DNA of 64,000 bases from NCBI GenBank assembly GCA_946414315.1, contig CAMKNZ010000007.1, positions 25,952 through 89,951 of the forward strand, written 5' to 3'. Origin of the DNA: an uncultured Clostridia bacterium (GTDB lineage Bacteria > Bacillota > Clostridia > Christensenellales > Aristaeellaceae). Position 1 is the stretch's first letter. Every line of letters begins with the position of its first letter. The translations under genes and the position numbers were made by a program. The notes under the pieces were generated by a model. The model had not been told where the DNA came from. It was given only the letters and a program-made list of their open reading frames with translations, and ran no database searches. Of the stretch, positions 56,375 through 64,000 are shown one piece after another.

Positions 56375-57832
56375 TCAGACGGGCATTGCCAGGGCCGCGG
56401 CGCCAGGGCCCACCAGGGCCAGGTCCGGGCTGCTGCACGGGATCAGGCAGGTATCCCCCGCCTTCATCCGCACCGAGCCGCCGGCAAAGCGCAGTTCCAT
56501 TTCTCCTTCGGTCACGGTCAGGATCCCGAAACCGTGCACGGCGGGCAGCATTTCGATCCCGTTCGTGCGGATCAGGTCCAGGGTAAAGCGTTCTTCCGAC
56601 AGCACCCGCTTCACGCCGAAGGACTTTTCCACCCGCAGCGGCACCGGAGCGCAGCGCAGGTCCGTCACGTCCAGCGCCTTGCTGATGTGCAGCTCCCGGC
56701 GTTTTCCCTTTTCATCCGTCCGGTCCCAGTCATAGAAGCGGTAGGTCAGGTCCGAGGTCTCCTGGATCTCATAGAGCAGGATGCCCTCGCCCACCGAGTG
56801 TACGCAGCCGGCGGGGATATAGCATACGTCTCCCGGGTTCACTTTCACCCGGTTCAGCAGTTTTTCCACGGCGCTGCCCGCTTTGCAGGCCTCTTCCAGT
56901 TCCTGCAGGGTCGTGCCCGGGCGGATGCCGTAGACCAGTTCCCCGCCTTTGGGCGGCGTGTCAAGCACCAGCCAGGCCTCGTTCTTGCCCAGCTTTCCGT
57001 CCTCCCGGGCCGCGGCGTAGGTATCGTTCGGGTGCACCTGCACGCTCAGCTTTTCCCGCGCGTCGATCAGCTTCAGCAGCAGCGGGAAGGGCTGGTCCGC
57101 GTAATCCCCCACCAGTTTCGCGCCGAATTCCCGGACCAGTTCCGGCAGCGTCCGGCCGAGCCGGTCCCGGCTTTCCAGGCCGGGAATGCAGCTGACCTCC
57201 ATGCTTTCACCGGTACGGTCGTCCTTTGTTTCCTTGCCGAAGATTTCCTTCAGGCGGCTGCCGCCCCAGGGGGTCATCTTCCCGTCCCGGAAAACCGGGA
57301 CCATCGGGATCGGCCACAGGGGCGTTTCCCGCTTCAGCGGTTTGTCGAAGCAGACGTTCCGTCCGGGCGCGTCGGGCCACTTCATGGTGCCGCAGGGACG
57401 GAAACCGAGCTTCTCATACAGGCGGATCGCGTGGCGGTTCTTTTCGGACGTGTCGCAGCGCACGCAGTCGCAGCCGCTGCGGCGCAGCAGCTGGAGCACG
57501 TCGTCCAGCACCAGGCCGCCCAGGCCGGCGCCCTGCATGGCGGGATGCACCGCCAGGCGGTGGAAGATCCCCGGCTTGACGCCGCAGGACCACTGCAGGC
57601 GGTCGTATTCCTTCTCCTGGCCGGTCATGAGCACCACGGCCGCGGCGATGGTGTCCCCCTCCAGCATATAATACAGGTCGCCCAGGGCGATGTCCTCACG
57701 GATCATTTCCTCGTTCGGATAGCGGCCCCAGTGCCATTGCTGCAGGCCCTTTTCCTCCATGGTATCCGCCACATGCTGATAAAACGCGAGCAGTTCGTCC
57801 ACGTCCCGCTCCGTTGCGCGGATCAGTTCCAT
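56375..57832 (-). CDS. GNAT acetyltransferase fused to a class I mannose-6-phosphate isomerase-like domain
   Basis: Residues 1-165 of this 485-residue protein are a GNAT domain ([51 protein letters not shown]). From about 175 to the end it is a ManA-type cupin isomerase ([12 protein letters not shown] with two metal His/Asp, [46 protein letters not shown]). The second half interconverts mannose-6-P and fructose-6-P in relatives. The GNAT substrate is unknown. GGAGG supports the ATG at 57832. Confidence 0.9.
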   Translation of the reverse strand: MELIRATERDVDELLAFYQHVADTMEEKGLQQWHWGRYPNEEMIREDIALGDLYYMLEGDTIAAAVVLMTGQEKEYDRLQWSCGVKPGIFHRLAVHPAMQGAGLGGLVLDDVLQLLRRSGCDCVRCDTSEKNRHAIRLYEKLGFRPCGTMKWPDAPGRNVCFDKPLKRETPLWPIPMVPVFRDGKMTPWGGSRLKEIFGKETKDDRTGESMEVSCIPGLESRDRLGRTLPELVREFGAKLVGDYADQPFPLLLKLIDAREKLSVQVHPNDTYAAAREDGKLGKNEAWLVLDTPPKGGELVYGIRPGTTLQELEEACKAGSAVEKLLNRVKVNPGDVCYIPAGCVHSVGEGILLYEIQETSDLTYRFYDWDRTDEKGKRRELHISKALDVTDLRCAPVPLRVEKSFGVKRVLSEERFTLDLIRTNGIEMLPAVHGFGILTVTEGEMELRFAGGSVRMKAGDTCLIPCSSPDLALVGPGAAALAMPV

Positions 57833-57851
57833 GCCGTTCCCTCCTCCACCT

Positions 57852-58334
57852 TTAACGCCCCGTCGAACCCATTCCGCCGGAACGCTGCGCCAGCGCGCCC
57901 TCATCTTCCTCGGCGGTTCCGTAGGGCAGGAATACGCCCTGGCAGAAGCGCTCGCCCCGGTCGATGGTTACCGCTTCGGCCAGCGGGTTGCGCAGTTTTA
58001 CCATAATATGCCCTTCGTTCTTCGCGAAGGCGTAGTCGCTGTCGATCACCCCGACGGTGTTGCTCAGCCGCAGCGCGTGGCGGAAGCCCAGCGAACTGCG
58101 GGGAAAGAGCATCAGCACCCAGCCGGGCTCCATCTCCGCCCGGATCCCAGTGGGGATCAGCGCCGATCCGCCCGCGGGCACCGTGACCTCCAGCGGGGAT
58201 ACGAAATCGTATCCTGCGCTGCCGGCGGTGGCGCGTTTCGGCAGGGGGATTTCCTCCAGCGGGAGGCAGTCCTGCCCCTGCATGGCCTCAGCGTACTGGG
58301 CCCCGGATACACGGGTAAACTTTGCGATGCTCAT
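57852..58334 (-). CDS. dut: dUTP diphosphatase
   Basis: This 160-residue enzyme has the five dUTPase motifs in order: ATAGSAGYDF, PRSSLGFR, GVIDSDY, GERFCQGVFLPY and the C-terminal Arg-rich RSGGMGSTGR. It hydrolyses dUTP to dUMP and pyrophosphate, limiting uracil misincorporation. The start overlaps the rsmA stop by four bases (ATGA), so translation is coupled. Confidence 0.95.
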   Translation of the reverse strand: MSIAKFTRVSGAQYAEAMQGQDCLPLEEIPLPKRATAGSAGYDFVSPLEVTVPAGGSALIPTGIRAEMEPGWVLMLFPRSSLGFRHALRLSNTVGVIDSDYAFAKNEGHIMVKLRNPLAEAVTIDRGERFCQGVFLPYGTAEEDEGALAQRSGGMGSTGR

Positions 58335-59173
58335 TCGGTTACTCCTTCCGTGACCACGTCGGCGAGCCTGGCCAGCTCCTCCAGCGTCAGCCGTTCGCCC
58401 CTGACCTTTTCATCCAGCCCCGCGGCTTCCATCCAGCCGGCGGCCCGGGCCCGTTCCGTGCGGAAGGTGGCGCAGAGGTTGTTCAGCATCGTTTTGCGCC
58501 GCATGGCGAAGGCCGCGTTGGCCACCCGGAAGAACATTTCCCGGTTCCTGACCTCCACGGCGGGCGTTTCCCGCAGGGGCAGCACCACAAAGGCGCTGTC
58601 CACCTTCGGCGGGGGCGTGAACATCTCCGCCGGTACGCGGACGGCGAGCCGCGGTTCGCACAGGACCTGGCAGAGAATGGACAGCGGGCCCCAGCCCTCC
58701 TCCCCGGGAGAAGCCAGGATCTTGTCCGCCACCTCCTGCTGGACCATGAGGGCCAGCCGGCTGACCGGCAGGCCTCCGGTCAGCAGCAGCTTGATCAGCG
58801 GGGTGGTGATATAGTACGGAATGTTCGCCACCACGGCGAAAGGTTTTTTCAGGTCTTTGGTGACCTCCCCCAGGTTCAGGGCCATCACGTCGCCCTGCAC
58901 CACGGTCAGGTTCTTTTTCTCGTCCAGGAACGCCTGCAGCAGCGGAATCAGCCGCTCGTCCAGCTCCACCGCCAGCACCCGGTTCGCGGCGTCGCACAGG
59001 TGTCTGGTCAGGCTGCCGCAGCCCGGGCCGATCTCCAGCACGTCCTCGTCTTTGGTGACCCCGGCTTCCGCGGTCAGCTCCGCCAGCAGGTTTTCGTCAT
59101 AGAGGAAGTTCTGGCCCAGGGATTGTTTATAACGGAGATTGCTCTCCCGGATCCGGTCTTTCGTTTTGCTCAT
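58331..59173 (-). CDS. rsmA: 16S rRNA dimethyladenosine transferase (A1518/A1519)
   Basis: This 280-residue methyltransferase (KsgA) has the QNFLYDENLLAEL start, SAM-binding EIGPGCGSLTRHLC and the catalytic VANIPYYITTPLI (NIPY motif). It dimethylates two adenines in helix 45 during 30S maturation. It is the first gene of a minus-strand run (rsmA, dut, PMI fusion, hflX, S41 peptidase) with small gaps. Confidence 0.96.
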   Translation of the reverse strand: MSKTKDRIRESNLRYKQSLGQNFLYDENLLAELTAEAGVTKDEDVLEIGPGCGSLTRHLCDAANRVLAVELDERLIPLLQAFLDEKKNLTVVQGDVMALNLGEVTKDLKKPFAVVANIPYYITTPLIKLLLTGGLPVSRLALMVQQEVADKILASPGEEGWGPLSILCQVLCEPRLAVRVPAEMFTPPPKVDSAFVVLPLRETPAVEVRNREMFFRVANAAFAMRRKTMLNNLCATFRTERARAAGWMEAAGLDEKVRGERLTLEELARLADVVTEGVTE

Positions 59174-59258
59174 CCGGGCGCGCCTCCCCTCTTTTTTTCC
59201 GTGCGGTAGAATCTTATTTTATCATTTTCATCCGTTCAAAACAAGTTTCGGGCTGCCG

Positions 59259-62200
59259 TCAGCGGTTCCGGCCGCGGAACAGGCGGCGTTCCGCCCCGAG
59301 GAGCGCCAGGGCAAGCAGGATCATCCCGGCCCAGAGCACGGGATTGTCCCGGTCTCCGGTGGGCGGCAGTTTCCGGGTCACGGTGAAGGTGCCGTCCGCC
59401 GTTCCGTCCGAATAAACGAAGCTGATGCTGTGGGTTCCGTCGGCCAGGCTGCCCAGGTATGCCTTTTTCAGGACCGCCACCGTGCTGCCGGAGGAAAGAT
59501 CGTAGTCCCCCTCGGGCACCGTCTGCCCGTCGATCCGCAGGAAGCGGAAATAGCGGAGGCTGCCGTCGGCGGTGAAACGGAGGCCTTTGCCGGATTTCCT
59601 GTACCAGGTGGCGCCGTTGCCCTCCGTGATGCGGTAGGAAACGTTCCATACGGCGTAAAGGACGGTGTCGCCGTCCACATGCGCCGTATCCCCGGGGCCG
59701 TATTCCGGCCGTTTCGCGCCGGCGTCCCTGCTCCAGCCCAGGAAGCGGTGCTGGCCGTCCCATACCGGCGCCGCGCTGTCCAGGACCGTCCAGCTGCCCG
59801 CCGGCACCCACCGGCCCGCGGGTTTCTGCGCCTCCGGACCGCCGTTCATGTCATAGGTCAGGTGCGCCGGCCTGTCCACGGGGTCAAAACCCCATACCGC
59901 GTACAGGACGAGGCCGCCCTTTCCCTCCGCATAGGAAATCACGCTGGTCCTGCCGGCCGGGTATTCCGGCGTGTCGGCGTCCGGGCTCCGGCTCCAGCCC
60001 AGGAACCGGTGGTTTGTCCAGACCGCCTCCTGGGTCGTGAGGGTCATGTCCTGCCCGCCGGGGCACATCTGCGGACGCGGCGCCTTTTCGCCGCCGTTGG
60101 CGTTGAAGGACACCATCCACATGCTGCCGATCACTTCCCACTGGGCATAGAGCGTCGTATCCCCGTACAGCAGGATCACGGCGCCCGGCTGGACCTCCGT
60201 GCCCGATCCGTCCGGTTCGGTGTTCCAGCCGATGAAGTGCCGGCCGGACTTCCGGGGGATCGTATCCGGCACGGTGACCCGGGGGGATACGTCCGGGGCG
60301 AAGAGAATGCTCTCCGGCATATTGGCCGTATCGTTCCCCGCCGCGTCGGCAAAGCTCAGCGTGCAGACAGGGAGCTTTTCCCAGACGGCGTAGAAGGTGG
60401 TGTTTTCGGTAAAGTAATAGCTCCGGCCGGAGAAGTAGTCCGGCTTTTCGGCCTTGGGATCCGTGCTCCATCCCTTCAGGCGGTGGATCTCGTCCCACCA
60501 GTTCCGCCCGGTGGGGATCGTCAGCCAGGAGCCCGGTTCAATCCACTGGTCGGAAGGCGCCCGGTCGTCCGGACCGCCGTTCATGTCAAAGTGGATCCGG
60601 ACCGGCGGGATCACGGGATCGAAGCCCCACATGGCGTAGAGCGTGACGAATAACTGTTCCTCGGGACACGGGATCACGTTTTCCCGGCCTGCCGGGAAAT
60701 CCGGCACGAGGGCGTCGTCCGTGTACGCCCAGCCGATAAAGGTATGTTTTTCATCCCACCTGGCCGGCTCGTCGGTCAGCCGGCCGTCGGTGCCGTACCG
60801 GAAGAGCTGGCTCTCCGGCGCGTAGGTGCCACCGTTGGCGTTGTACTGGACGATGTAGTTTCTGCCCAGTATCTCCCACTGGGCGTAGAGCGTCACGTCC
60901 TCCTTGGCTGTATAGCTGCTTCCGGGCGCCACGCTCACGCCGGTCCCGTCGGTTTTGGTGTTCCAGCCGGTAAAGGCCACGCCGGTCTTCTCCGGAATGT
61001 CGTCCGGGATGTTGACCGGGCCCTTGTCCGGATGGAAGAGGATGGTCCCGGGCATGTTCGTCACGGTGCCGGAGCCGGGATCCCTGAACGTGACCGCGCA
61101 GGACTTCGTGTTGATCACCAGTTTCACCGCCTGGATGGCTGCCTTGCCGGTCACGTCCGCCTCGGCGGTCAGCCAGGCCTTCGGATCGATTGGATCCTGG
61201 ATAATTGCGGTCAGCTTCGCCGTGTACGGGGTCGTCGTGCCCGTCTTCACAGCCGGCAGGTAGAGCGTGCATTTCCCGTCCGTGCCCGTGGTGCCGGAAT
61301 AGACCTGGCTGAAATGGTATTCCTCCGGCGGATCATAGCTGACCGTGGCGCCGCTGATGGGGTTCCCCTTTTCGTCCAGCACCGACACGTCCAGCCTGTA
61401 GGCCAGCAGGGGACATTTGCCGTTCCCCTTCTCTTCCGTATAGGTGTCGCTGTGGTGATAGGTATAGACCGGGTCAAACTTCTGCTGGGGCATCAGCGCC
61501 AACTCCCGGGAAAAGACCTTGAGCACGACCATTTTCAGCGCCAGCGGCCCCACGGCCGGCGAGATCTCCAGGTAGTAGCACTGGTCGCAGGCGTGGTATG
61601 CCGTCTTGTCCTCCAGGTCGTTGATGAAGAAGTGGCCGTGGTACCAGGTATTGTCAAACACAAAGCCCGCGTCAAAGGCGATCCCGGCCTCGATGAGCTC
61701 GAACAGGTCCAGCATCAGGCCGCTCTCCAGGCCGACAAAGACCGACAGCTCGTTCTCGCCGATGAGCGTGACGTCCCCGCCGATCGCCGCATGGCTCTCG
61801 GTGAAATCCGGCTTGCACAGGCCCACGTCAAACTCCATGTGCAGGGTGAAGCCCCGCTGGAAAGAGACGCCCAGCTTGCCCGCGTGCTCCGCCTTGATGA
61901 CGATCGAAACCGGCAGCTCCACGCCCATGGTCAGCACGATCGCCGGCAGCGGGACCGCGAGCTCCACGCCGTCGGATTCCGACTCGATGGTCAGGCTCTT
62001 CATGTCCACGAGCACCTTGGAATCGATGGTGTAATGGTCCCACCAGATCGACTGGTCCCGGTCGATATCCACGTCGAACCCGAGGATCAGGTCGCCCTTG
62101 GCCTCCGCCTTCAGGTGGGCGGTGGAGCCCTCCACGCTGAACTGCTTGGTATAGTCTTTGTTGGCCGCTCCCCCGGCGCTGAAATGAATATGCAGATCCT

Positions 62201-62693
62201 TGATGTACCGGTTGTATTCCTCCCAGACTTCCCGGGAGACCTGTTCCTCTTCGTTGCCGGAACCCTTCAGCTCAAAGGCGGAAAGCGTCAGGCTGTTCGT
62301 GTTGCCGCTCTTCAGCCTGCCGGTCCGGATCCGCGGGGCGATGACCGAAACGGATTCCCCCGCCGCGCCGGTGACCACGTCGGTCTGCTCCAGCTCGACG
62401 ATCACGATCCGGTCGTCCGCTTCCGCCTCATGCAGGCCGGTCTTTCCGCCGCCGTGGAAGAATTCATAGCTGTCCAGGCTCACGGACAGGTCGCCGCCGC
62501 CGGCGTCGGAACACCGGATCCCGTTCTCGCCGTTCTTTTCGGTCAGCACGATCACGTCCCCGGGCACCGTGATGTACCCGGTGTCCTGCCCGTCAAGGAT
62601 CACCCTGACCTCGTGGTCGTCCGCCAGCGCGAAGGCGCAGGAAAGGATGGCGCACACGACGATGCAGATGCAGAAGAACAGCCGTTTCTTCAT
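59259..62693 (-). CDS. Large LPxTG-type surface protein with InlB-type repeats
   Basis: This 1144-residue protein has a signal peptide (MKKRLFFCICIVVCAILSCAFALAD) and a large N-terminal beta-rich region (to about 530). Six repeats of Listeria-Bacteroides type follow (about 531-1017: FTGWNTKTDGTG ... LYAQWE, YNANGG, FDMNGGP), arranged as a three-unit block used twice. It ends with the sorting signal LPPTG (about residue 1109), a membrane segment and a basic tail. It is probably anchored to the wall by sortase. GGAGAG precedes the ATG. The role is probably adhesion or binding. Confidence 0.9.
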   Translation of the reverse strand: MKKRLFFCICIVVCAILSCAFALADDHEVRVILDGQDTGYITVPGDVIVLTEKNGENGIRCSDAGGGDLSVSLDSYEFFHGGGKTGLHEAEADDRIVIVELEQTDVVTGAAGESVSVIAPRIRTGRLKSGNTNSLTLSAFELKGSGNEEEQVSREVWEEYNRYIKDLHIHFSAGGAANKDYTKQFSVEGSTAHLKAEAKGDLILGFDVDIDRDQSIWWDHYTIDSKVLVDMKSLTIESESDGVELAVPLPAIVLTMGVELPVSIVIKAEHAGKLGVSFQRGFTLHMEFDVGLCKPDFTESHAAIGGDVTLIGENELSVFVGLESGLMLDLFELIEAGIAFDAGFVFDNTWYHGHFFINDLEDKTAYHACDQCYYLEISPAVGPLALKMVVLKVFSRELALMPQQKFDPVYTYHHSDTYTEEKGNGKCPLLAYRLDVSVLDEKGNPISGATVSYDPPEEYHFSQVYSGTTGTDGKCTLYLPAVKTGTTTPYTAKLTAIIQDPIDPKAWLTAEADVTGKAAIQAVKLVINTKSCAVTFRDPGSGTVTNMPGTILFHPDKGPVNIPDDIPEKTGVAFTGWNTKTDGTGVSVAPGSSYTAKEDVTLYAQWEILGRNYIVQYNANGGTYAPESQLFRYGTDGRLTDEPARWDEKHTFIGWAYTDDALVPDFPAGRENVIPCPEEQLFVTLYAMWGFDPVIPPVRIHFDMNGGPDDRAPSDQWIEPGSWLTIPTGRNWWDEIHRLKGWSTDPKAEKPDYFSGRSYYFTENTTFYAVWEKLPVCTLSFADAAGNDTANMPESILFAPDVSPRVTVPDTIPRKSGRHFIGWNTEPDGSGTEVQPGAVILLYGDTTLYAQWEVIGSMWMVSFNANGGEKAPRPQMCPGGQDMTLTTQEAVWTNHRFLGWSRSPDADTPEYPAGRTSVISYAEGKGGLVLYAVWGFDPVDRPAHLTYDMNGGPEAQKPAGRWVPAGSWTVLDSAAPVWDGQHRFLGWSRDAGAKRPEYGPGDTAHVDGDTVLYAVWNVSYRITEGNGATWYRKSGKGLRFTADGSLRYFRFLRIDGQTVPEGDYDLSSGSTVAVLKKAYLGSLADGTHSISFVYSDGTADGTFTVTRKLPPTGDRDNPVLWAGMILLALALLGAERRLFRGRNR

Positions 62694-62741
62694 GGGGGAT
62701 CTCTCCTCGTTTTTACTATATACAGTATGACTAACAGACAG

Positions 62742-62771
62742 AGTATACCATAGATAGAATTCCGCTGTAAA
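62742..62771 (-). promoter_or_regulatory. Sigma-A-type promoter of the surface protein gene
   Basis: On the minus strand TTTACA (62771-62766) and TATACT (62747-62742) are separated by 18 bases. The -10 box ends 48 bases before the ATG. Confidence 0.55.
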
Positions 62772-62811
62772 TCGTTTCAGGCAAAAGAGCCAGTCTTTTC
62801 CATTTGCCGGA

Positions 62812-62846
62812 AACAAAAGAACGGGCTGCCTTTCGGCAGCCCGTTC
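62812..62846 (-). terminator. Terminator of the pyruvate:ferredoxin oxidoreductase gene
   Basis: Read on the minus strand, GAACGGGCTGCC and GGCAGCCCGTTC form a perfect 12-bp stem with a 4-base loop, followed by TTTTGTTT. Confidence 0.9.
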
Positions 62847-62859
62847 CGGGTTGGTTGGA

Positions 62860-64000
62860 TTAAGCCTGGCCGGCCAGCTTCTTGTAGGAAGCGAGGCGGA
62901 CCTTGGCGTCTTCTTCCTGCTGGACGAAGAGCTTCGCGGCGGCATCCGGGAACTGCTGTTTCAGGGATGTGTAGCGAACTTCGCCGTCCAGGAAGGCCTG
63001 GAAGTCGCCCGTGGGATCCTTGCTGTCCACGGTCATCGGATTCTCCAGCTCCGGATTGAACCGGTACAGCTGCCAGTATCCGCAGTCGACGGCCTTCTTG
63101 ATCTCAGCCTGGGCCTTGCCCATGCCGCCCTTGGCCTTGAGGCCGTGGTTGATGCAGGGCGCGTAGGCGATGATCAGGGACGGTCCGTGATAGGCTTCCG
63201 CTTCGAGCATAGCCTTGATGACCTGCTGCGGGTTGCTCATGGCGACCTGCGCAACGTACACATAGCCGTAGCTCATGGCCATCATGCCCAGGTCCTTCTT
63301 CTTCGTGCGCTTACCGGAGGCGGCGAACTTCGCCACGGAGCCGGTGGGCGTCGCCTTGGAGGCCTGGCCGCCGGTGTTGGAGTACACTTCGGTATCCAGC
63401 ACGAGGATGTTGACATCCTGGTTCTGGGCCAGCACGTGGTCCACGCCGCCGTAACCGATGTCATAGGCCCAGCCGTCGCCGCCGAAGATCCAGATGGACT
63501 TCTTGGTCAGCAGGTCCTTGTTGGCCAGGATGAAGGCCTTCTTGTCGGCGCCGCCGTCCTTGGCTTCCAGCGCGGCAACCAGCTTTTCGCCGGCCTTGCG
63601 GGAACCTTCGGCGTCGTCCATGTTCTCGAGCCATTCCTTGGCCGCGGCCACGATGGTCTCGTCCTTGCCGACTTCAACGACCTCGGAGATCACCTCAGCC
63701 AGCTTGGCGCGGCGCTGGGTGGTCGCCAGGTTCATACCGAAGCCGAACTCGGCGTTGTCTTCGAACAGGCTGTTGGACCAGGCGGGTCCGAAGCCCTTCT
63801 CGTTGGTGGTGTAGGGGCAGGTCGGGGCGGAACCGCCGTAGATGGAGGAGCAGCCCGTCGCGTTGGCGATCATCATGCGGTCGCCGAACAGCTGGGTAAC
63901 CAGCTTGACGTAGGGCGTCTCGCCGCAGCCGGCGCAGGCGCCGGAGAACTCGAACAGGGGCTTGAGGGCCTGGCTGTTCTTGATGGTTCCCTTGTTTTCG
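62860..64000 (-). CDS. nifJ: Pyruvate:ferredoxin (flavodoxin) oxidoreductase, C-terminal part (5' end outside window)
   Basis: The reading frame is open to the right edge, so about 380 C-terminal residues are visible. It shows FEFSGACAGCGETPY, two Cys of a 4Fe-4S cluster of the TPP domain, then MMIANATGCSSIYGGSAPTCPY, FGGDGWAYDIGYGGVDHVLAQ and NILVLDTEVYSNTGGQASKATP. The TPP- and Mg-binding region (GDGWA, EVYSNTGGQ) is intact. The enzyme converts pyruvate and CoA to acetyl-CoA, CO2 and reduced ferredoxin in anaerobes. A Met at 63876 is internal, not the start. A strong terminator follows. Confidence 0.95.
   Translation of the reverse strand, partial: ENKGTIKNSQALKPLFEFSGACAGCGETPYVKLVTQLFGDRMMIANATGCSSIYGGSAPTCPYTTNEKGFGPAWSNSLFEDNAEFGFGMNLATTQRRAKLAEVISEVVEVGKDETIVAAAKEWLENMDDAEGSRKAGEKLVAALEAKDGGADKKAFILANKDLLTKKSIWIFGGDGWAYDIGYGGVDHVLAQNQDVNILVLDTEVYSNTGGQASKATPTGSVAKFAASGKRTKKKDLGMMAMSYGYVYVAQVAMSNPQQVIKAMLEAEAYHGPSLIIAYAPCINHGLKAKGGMGKAQAEIKKAVDCGYWQLYRFNPELENPMTVDSKDPTGDFQAFLDGEVRYTSLKQQFPDAAAKLFVQQEEDAKVRLASYKKLAGQA

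Noticed and set aside
53887..56586. 899-codon plus-strand open frame opposite the S41-like and hflX genes
   Set aside because: It covers parts of three well-supported genes antisense and has no domain-like composition.
60744..62753. 669-codon plus-strand open frame opposite the surface protein gene
   Set aside because: It is a shadow of the repeat-rich LPxTG gene, with a His/Arg/Gly-biased translation.
1..64000. tRNA, rRNA, riboswitch or CRISPR loci
   Set aside because: Reading both strands by eye, I saw no cloverleaf-type segments, rRNA-like stretches, known riboswitch cores or regularly spaced repeats. A covariance-model scan would settle this.

Overview
The window looks like the chromosome of an anaerobic, Gram-positive-type member of the Clostridia, probably from a gut or rumen. 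The evidence is a pyruvate:ferredoxin oxidoreductase at the right edge, a (Re)-citrate-synthase-like enzyme, DegV, DUF975 and HflX proteins, a large LPxTG-type surface protein, BspA-like leucine-rich-repeat proteins and an LplABC-type sugar transporter. Base composition is GC-rich by eye (not computed) except for one AT-rich cassette near 36.4-36.9 kb. I saw no tRNA, rRNA, CRISPR array, integrase or transposase. The clade is inference only.

Region 1 (1-24.1 kb) is the striking part. On the minus strand, read right to left, lies an ordered morphogenesis module of a contractile-tailed phage: small and large terminase, portal (DUF1073-like), DUF2213 protein, capsid cement protein, major capsid protein (DUF2184-like), DUF4054-like connector, two neck proteins, tail terminator, tail sheath (DUF3383-like), tail tube (DUF3277-like) and a tail assembly chaperone with a -1 frameshift site (TTTTTTC). 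The module is broken in at least seven places by plus-strand gene cassettes that often end only a few bases from a phage stop codon. The cassettes hold eight genes with bacteriocin-type double-glycine leaders, small membrane proteins, a PepSY protein, a GNAT acetyltransferase, a zinc metallopeptidase, a phosphodiesterase and a HEAT-like protein. One break also holds a minus-strand BspA-like lipoprotein and a CaCA antiporter. Eight copies of a shared element (TGCCA, then CGTATA about 17 bases on, usually followed by ACAGGTG) occur here. Seven lie 46-67 bases before a small gene and one precedes no clear ORF. This resembles an alternative-sigma-factor promoter and implies a regulon of secreted small peptides hosted inside prophage DNA. 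Decayed pieces of a second DUF4054 gene flank one leader-peptide gene, and the portal 3' end runs antisense through an inserted gene, so the insertion events can still be read.

Region 2 (24.2-38.7 kb) holds host genes: a lipoprotein and BspA-like LRR pair, a metal-related operon (His/Asp-rich COG0523 GTPase, a GTPase fused to a YcgQ/TIGR03943-like domain, DegV), two exported proteins, a PrsA-like foldase with a coiled coil inside its parvulin domain, a DUF975 protein, the citrate-synthase-like enzyme, an AT-rich four-helix-bundle cassette bounded by 30-bp inverted repeats, MurG and an SH3b protein.

Region 3 (38.9-47.3 kb) is a carbohydrate locus: two permeases, a solute-binding protein, a beta-helix protein and a carboxylesterase on the minus strand, divergent from an AraC-type regulator. 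Neither enzyme has a visible signal peptide, so processing is probably intracellular.

Region 4 (47.3-64 kb) holds MetY, a STAS-kinase fusion, an aldehyde dehydrogenase, a secreted SH3b protein, an S41-like peptidase, HflX with a JAMM-like motif in its N-terminal extension, a GNAT-phosphomannose isomerase fusion, Dut, RsmA, the LPxTG surface protein with InlB-type repeats, and the 3' part of the pyruvate:ferredoxin oxidoreductase gene.
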